Shown here in pieces: positions 7,664-10,729 of a stretch of DNA of 10,729 nt. Made by a program: the position numbers and the translations under genes. Positions within the stretch are counted from its first letter, which is position 1. Every line of letters begins with the position of its first letter. The notes under the pieces are model-generated. The model did not search any database. It was not told the origin of the DNA and saw nothing but the letters and a program-made list of their open reading frames with translations. The DNA comes from Flavobacteriales bacterium (GTDB lineage Bacteria; Bacteroidota; Bacteroidia; Flavobacteriales_D; Crocinitomicaceae). The stretch lies in assembly GCA_947458985.1 (NCBI GenBank), contig CANHBA010000067.1, forward strand, positions 1 to 10,729, given 5' to 3'.

Positions 7664-8580
7664 GTGGGGCACTGCTCTACTACGGATTGGTTCTACCCCT
7701 GTCCTATCTTCCCCTGCAGATACTCTACGTAGTTGCTGATTTCTTATACATCTTGTTTTGCACCATACTACCTTATCGAAAAAAAGTAATCAATCACAAC
7801 CTGCTTCTCGCCTTCCCAGATAAATCCACCAAAGAAAGAAAACAGATCAGAAAAGATTTTTACCGCTATTTTGCAGACCTCCTTGTTGAAGCAATCAAAA
7901 ACCTCACTGTTTCCGAAAAGGAATTGCGCAAGCGCATGCAACTCGACAATCCGGAAATCCTCAACCAAATCCAAGCTTTGGGCAAACCAGTTCTGCTTGT
8001 GGCAGGGCATTACAACAACTGGGAATGGCTCATTACCGCTCAAGCCCTTTGGTTCAAGAACCCAAATTTTGGAATTGGCATGCCGCTCAGTCACCCGTTT
8101 TGGAATCACAAACTGACTGCGCGGCGCGAGCGTTTTGGCCTTGAAGTAGTGCACGCGCAGAACTATCAAAAGGCATTTCAATGCGGGCAACCTGTGGTTC
8201 TTGTATTGGCCGACCAAGCGCCAAGCTCTGCCAACAATTGCCTTTGGCTACCTTTTTTGGGTCGCGAAACGGCCGTTATTTTTGGACCTGAATACATGGC
8301 CAACAAATATGATTGTGTAGTTGTTTTTTCAAACATATCAAATTTAAAAAGAGGATTTTACAATATCAAACTTGAAGTTTTGGTAGAAGATTCAAAAAAC
8401 GTTCCTTATCAAGCTTTAACGCAATTGCATGTCCAGAAACTCGAACAACAAATTCTTGACAACCCAGCGCGTTGGTTGTGGTCACACAAGCGCTGGAAAC
8501 ACCAAAAACCAAGTCACTGGGACCAGACGCTTCAAGAACTAGAAAAAAAGTTTGAATCCAAATTTCGAGACCATGTTTAA
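7636..8580 (+). CDS. LpxL/HtrB-like lysophospholipid acyltransferase (lipid A acyltransferase family)
   Basis: A 314-residue membrane-associated acyltransferase of the LpxL/LpxM (HtrB) family, which adds secondary acyl chains to lipid A or related lipids at the inner membrane. Residues 11-46 form a hydrophobic N-terminal segment, followed by YRKKVINHNLLLAFPDKS (47-64), the usual family opening. The catalytic HX4E motif is HYNNWE, with H125 and E130. LADQAP lies at 191-196 and the C-terminal block PARWLWSHKRWK at 277-288; both are family hallmarks. The C-terminus is rich in charged residues. The ATG at 7636 overlaps the end of rarA by 28 bp. A shorter start is unlikely, because no other Met precedes the hydrophobic segment. 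The acyl acceptor could be lipid A or another lipid and is not readable. The gene overlaps the next one by 8 bp. Confidence 0.88.
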   Translation: MVARQIQILSGALLYYGLVLPLSYLPLQILYVVADFLYILFCTILPYRKKVINHNLLLAFPDKSTKERKQIRKDFYRYFADLLVEAIKNLTVSEKELRKRMQLDNPEILNQIQALGKPVLLVAGHYNNWEWLITAQALWFKNPNFGIGMPLSHPFWNHKLTARRERFGLEVVHAQNYQKAFQCGQPVVLVLADQAPSSANNCLWLPFLGRETAVIFGPEYMANKYDCVVVFSNISNLKRGFYNIKLEVLVEDSKNVPYQALTQLHVQKLEQQILDNPARWLWSHKRWKHQKPSHWDQTLQELEKKFESKFRDHV

Positions 8581-9553
8581 ATTCATTTTTTGTTTGGGTC
8601 TTCCGCTTTTTGGGATGGCGCAAATCCAAGTCTTTTTTCCGAAAACAAGCCCGAAAGAACACCAGCGAGCGCTTATTTCTTTAGACAACGGACAAATCCT
8701 GAGTGGTTCTAGCGAAGCCAATATTCGTCTACATAAGACAAATGGTCAAGTTCAGCAAAGTATCAATTTAGGAGCTTCATTCAAAGAATTCCGAGACCTC
8801 GCCCAAACGCCAAACGGCTTCATTGCCCTGCAAAGCCATGACTCCAGCGGGCTTGTACTGCTCAATAAATCACTGGAAATTGATACCATTATCTATCCTT
8901 TAAAAACTAGAGTTCCTCTCTTTTTGGATGGCATTTGCGCGCAAGAAAATCTGGTTTTTCTGCTCGGCGACCCCATAGATGGCTACTTCAGTACTTTTCG
9001 CTCTACAGACGGCGGGCTGCATTGGCAAGCCACACCCCAAAAAGTGAGCGCTAGTGAAGGTGAAGCAGCCTACGCAGCGAGCGGGCAAACCAACCAAATC
9101 TACAATGGGCACTTTTACTTTGTATCGGGAGGCCTGGTATCGAGATTTATTTCTTCTACTGATCAAGGTGCCAACTGGAGCACCAGCAAACTCCCCTATC
9201 CGTCTTGCCCAACTTGTGGCCCCTACGCCATGGCTATTAAAAACGAAGCAGAAATCATGACCGTCGGAGGGTCTTATTTAGAAGCAAACAACGCGCAAAA
9301 CACCTGTTTTTATTCCAAAGATGGCGGCCTCACCTGGAAAGCGCCAAAGCAAGGCCCTTCTGGCTACCGTTCCTGCGTGATTTACGCCGAAAATAAGTAT
9401 TTTGCTTGCGGCACGAACGGCATTGATGTCAGTAAAAACGGTGGCAAAACCTGGAAGAAAATTTCGAATGTAAACGCGCTTAGCATGACATTTTCAAACG
9501 GGCAACTTTACGTAACACTGGCCGATGGGAGCTGGTTGGTAATGCAGCAATGA
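8573..9553 (+). CDS. secreted Asp-box (BNR/Ycf48-like) repeat beta-propeller protein
   Basis: A 326-residue exported protein of unknown function. The chosen ATG gives the signal peptide MFKFIFCLGLPLFGMA, with likely cleavage between Ala16 and Gln17. An in-frame ATG at 8552 would put seven polar and acidic residues before it and is less likely. The mature part holds four Asp-boxes (SxDxGxxW-type): STDGGLHW at 144-151, STDQGANW at 195-202, SKDGGLTW at 248-255 and SKNGGKTW (Asp replaced by Asn) at 287-294. Such boxes mark the turns of sialidase-like or Ycf48-like beta-propellers. No sialidase catalytic set (arginine triad, FRIP) is seen, so an enzymatic role is not supported. There are several cysteines in the mature protein, including SCPTCGPY at 211-218, a possible periplasmic disulfide. 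The ATG overlaps the acyltransferase stop (ATGTTTAA), implying coupled translation and a common envelope context. Confidence 0.78.
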   Translation: MFKFIFCLGLPLFGMAQIQVFFPKTSPKEHQRALISLDNGQILSGSSEANIRLHKTNGQVQQSINLGASFKEFRDLAQTPNGFIALQSHDSSGLVLLNKSLEIDTIIYPLKTRVPLFLDGICAQENLVFLLGDPIDGYFSTFRSTDGGLHWQATPQKVSASEGEAAYAASGQTNQIYNGHFYFVSGGLVSRFISSTDQGANWSTSKLPYPSCPTCGPYAMAIKNEAEIMTVGGSYLEANNAQNTCFYSKDGGLTWKAPKQGPSGYRSCVIYAENKYFACGTNGIDVSKNGGKTWKKISNVNALSMTFSNGQLYVTLADGSWLVMQQ

Positions 9554-9568
9554 CAAAAGTGTTGCCTT

Positions 9569-10264
9569 TTAATTCAAGTCAACAAGCTCTCCTATTTTCA
9601 AATTCAATACCGCACTGTCTGTGTAGAACTTCCGCTTGGCAAAAAGCGACACCAAACCCTCCCCTTTCTTATCTTCATTGTGCGTGTCAATTAAAAGTTT
9701 GGCGTTAAGTTGTTTTTGCAATTGCAGCGCCTTTCCGATGCCCATATTGATGGTCCCGCCCAAGAAAAATGGCAATTGATACTGAAGTGTGGTGGTGATG
9801 ACGGCGTCAATCTTCAAATTGATATCTTTTTTCAGTTGAGCCCCGTGCGGCGCATAAACGATCTTATTTTGTGAACTCTCGATCAAATAAGCTTTGTGAA
9901 CCAGCGCATTTTTAGTTTGTAAAACTTGTATAGTAAACGGTACTTTTTCTAATGTCATTAACTTTTGAAAATGATCCCATTTCCTCATTTTCTTCAAGAT
10001 GCTCGGCAAGGCAATTACAGGAATATTTTTGCCAAACTGCAAAAGTGTTTCTTTGTTGCAGTGATCAGTAAACGGATGCGATATAAAAATGTAATCGGGC
10101 TGCTGCAGCTCGCCAACCGCTGGTTGCGGACTCTGGTGAAACTGCCGACTGAAAAGCGGATGAAAATCTACTTGCGAAGCTGTAAACCAAGGGTCGACTA
10201 GTATATGCAGCCCATCGAAATGAAACATCCAGGAGCTGTCTGCGTTGAGTTTGGTGAGTTGCAT
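9569..10264 (-). CDS. metallo-beta-lactamase-fold hydrolase-like protein with altered metal motif
   Basis: A 231-residue protein of the MBL-fold superfamily, closest in outline to the UlaG-like or 'MBL fold metallo-hydrolase' group. The N-terminal strands read SSWMFHFDGLHILVDPWF (10-27), with the usual 'lLVDP' turn. The metal-binding loop is FISHPFTDHCN (60-70), where the canonical HxHxDH appears as H63-x-F65-x-D67-H68. Other candidate ligands are H140 in VYAPHGA and H195 in IDTHNED. No signal peptide or membrane segment is evident, so it is probably cytosolic. Its substrate is unknown. It is transcribed toward the Asp-box protein gene with only 15 bp between the stop codons, and it starts within an AT-rich divergent region. 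The start ATG gives a natural MBL N-terminus. Confidence 0.75.
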   Translation of the reverse strand: MQLTKLNADSSWMFHFDGLHILVDPWFTASQVDFHPLFSRQFHQSPQPAVGELQQPDYIFISHPFTDHCNKETLLQFGKNIPVIALPSILKKMRKWDHFQKLMTLEKVPFTIQVLQTKNALVHKAYLIESSQNKIVYAPHGAQLKKDINLKIDAVITTTLQYQLPFFLGGTINMGIGKALQLQKQLNAKLLIDTHNEDKKGEGLVSLFAKRKFYTDSAVLNLKIGELVDLN

Positions 10265-10427
10265 ATTAATTTAAATAATCTTTGATATTATAAATCTTCA
10301 ACGGTAGAAGCATCGATAAATACTGCATGTGTATCAGTTTGAGTAAAATTAAAAAATTAGAGGTAGAACATGTATGTTTGCGGTGAATACCAAGGCTAAT
10401 TCTTTAAAAATGACAAGCAAATCAGAA
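10265..10427. other. AT-rich divergent intergenic region
   Basis: About 160 bp between the divergent MBL-fold gene and the GNAT gene. It is strongly AT-rich, including an A-rich run at 10345-10358, and contains the TATGTTTG octamer described separately. I see no RNA gene, large repeat or clear operator. No good -7 element was found for the minus-strand gene. The nearest arrangement there (TTG at 10299-10301, 21 nt, then TATTTAAA at 10277-10270) fits the spacing but not the sequence. Confidence 0.5.
10373..10380 (+). promoter_or_regulatory. probable -7 promoter element for the GNAT gene
   Basis: TATGTTTG fits TAnnTTTG exactly and is preceded by an A-rich tract. A transcript starting around 10385 would carry a leader of about 25-45 nt before the likely start codons at 10410 or 10428. 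It would exclude the in-frame ATG at 10374, which lies inside the element. No TTG occurs 17-23 nt upstream, so the -33 element is not supported. Confidence 0.45.
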
Positions 10428-10729
10428 ATGAAAATATGCGCAGAGACAGATAGGTTTATTTTAAGAGAAATACTTCCAACTGATATCGAAGGACTTTATG
10501 AACTTGACTCTGACCCAGAAGTTCATCAATATTTAGGCAACAATCCTGTAAGTGACAGAAAACAAATTATCGATGTAATAAATTTCATCCGACAACAATA
10601 TAAAGACAATGGAATTGGAAGATGGGCCATCATTGATAAAAAAACGAATGCGTTTATTGGTTGGACCGGTCTAAAATTTGTTACCGATTTGACAAATAAT
10701 CACATCAACTATTATGACCTTGGCTACCG
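10428..10729 (+). CDS. GNAT-family N-acetyltransferase (RimJ/RimL-like), 3'-truncated by window edge
   Basis: The frame runs open to the right edge, giving about 100 residues. It begins MKICAETDRFILREILPTD, the usual first strand of Acetyltransf_3/RimJ-RimL proteins ('TxRLxLRxxxxxD'). Then come LDSDPEVHQYLGN (the 'DPEVxxyL' motif), GRWAIIDKKTNAFIGWTGL (the beta2-beta3 hairpin) and, at the cut, YYDLGYR, the start of beta4 before the acetyl-CoA loop. The CoA-binding loop itself lies beyond the window. ATGs at 10374 and 10410 are in frame; 10428 places the first strand closest to the terminus, as is normal for the family, but 10410 remains possible. The acetyl acceptor is unknown. The gene is noticeably AT-rich: a hand count gives 103 G/C in the last 299 bases (about 34%), lower than the genes to its left. 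Confidence 0.8.
   Translation, partial: MKICAETDRFILREILPTDIEGLYELDSDPEVHQYLGNNPVSDRKQIIDVINFIRQQYKDNGIGRWAIIDKKTNAFIGWTGLKFVTDLTNNHINYYDLGY

Noticed and set aside
7325..7672. 115-codon minus-strand open frame over the end of rarA
   Set aside because: Antisense to conserved rarA codons, with low-complexity hydrophobic and charged content and no family resemblance.
7768..8217. 149-codon minus-strand open frame inside the acyltransferase gene
   Set aside because: It lies wholly antisense to a gene with clear family motifs, has no recognisable domain, promoter or neighbour on its strand, and looks like a shadow frame.
8552..8575. Upstream in-frame ATG at 8552 as the start of the Asp-box protein
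   Set aside because: It would place seven residues including Glu and Asn before the signal peptide. The ATG at 8573 gives a standard signal peptide with a Lys near the N-terminus.
9547..9570. Possible terminator hairpin at the convergent junction of the Asp-box and MBL genes (GCAA...TTGC followed by CTTTT)
   Set aside because: Only four Watson-Crick pairs plus wobbles form, too weak to call a terminator.
10270..10301. Promoter for the minus-strand MBL gene: TTG, 21-nt spacer, TATTTAAA
   Set aside because: The spacing fits but the -7 part keeps only the TA and one T of TAnnTTTG, which is easy to find by chance in such AT-rich DNA.
10374..10376. In-frame ATG at 10374 as the GNAT start
   Set aside because: It lies inside the TATGTTTG promoter-like octamer and would add an 18-residue tail not usual before the first GNAT strand.

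Overview
The window looks like chromosomal DNA from a member of the Bacteroidota, probably of the Flavobacteriia/Cytophagia type, with middling GC content. The clues are octamers matching the Bacteroidota -7 promoter element (TAnnTTTG) just before genes, the near absence of Shine-Dalgarno sequences, tightly packed overlapping genes, and a signal peptide of the 'MA|Q' style common in that phylum. The placement is inferred from style, since no rRNA or marker phylogeny is available here.

Layout. Positions 1-105 hold the last 34 codons of a probable M28 zinc peptidase. A complete glutamine-dependent asparagine synthase-type amidotransferase follows on the + strand (116-1984). It meets a four-gene minus-strand operon tail to tail, with the two stop codons overlapping. 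Read from its promoter end, that operon encodes a NifS/IscS-type cysteine desulfurase (6333-5197), a GT4 glycosyltransferase (5187-4036), a Wzx-like polysaccharide flippase (4046-2787) and a SAM methyltransferase (2784-1981). Spacings are 9 bp, an 11-bp overlap and 2 bp. The glycosyltransferase, flippase, methyltransferase and probably the amidotransferase look like a small surface-glycan module. The cysteine desulfurase at the head of the operon is a sulfur/cofactor housekeeping enzyme.

A 52-bp divergent spacer (6334-6385) separates this operon from a plus-strand operon: rarA (6386-7663, AAA+ replication-fork ATPase), an LpxL/HtrB-like lipid acyltransferase (7636-8580) and a secreted Asp-box (BNR) repeat protein (8573-9553). 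Each gene overlaps the next. rarA has a perfect TAnnTTTG element only 4 nt before its ATG, suggesting a leaderless transcript.

After a convergent junction of 15 bp comes a minus-strand metallo-beta-lactamase-fold protein (10264-9569) with an altered metal motif (HxFxDH). The window ends in an AT-rich stretch with a promoter-like octamer and the first 100 or so codons of a GNAT acetyltransferase on the + strand, cut by the window edge.

No tRNA, rRNA, CRISPR array, insertion sequence, phage gene or recognisable defence system was seen, and no gene-free stretch reaches 300 bases. I found no convincing undescribed system. The points most worth a second look are the altered MBL metal site, the leaderless rarA arrangement, the overlapping stop codons, the mixed cysteine desulfurase/glycan operon, and the compositionally distinct GNAT gene at the right edge.
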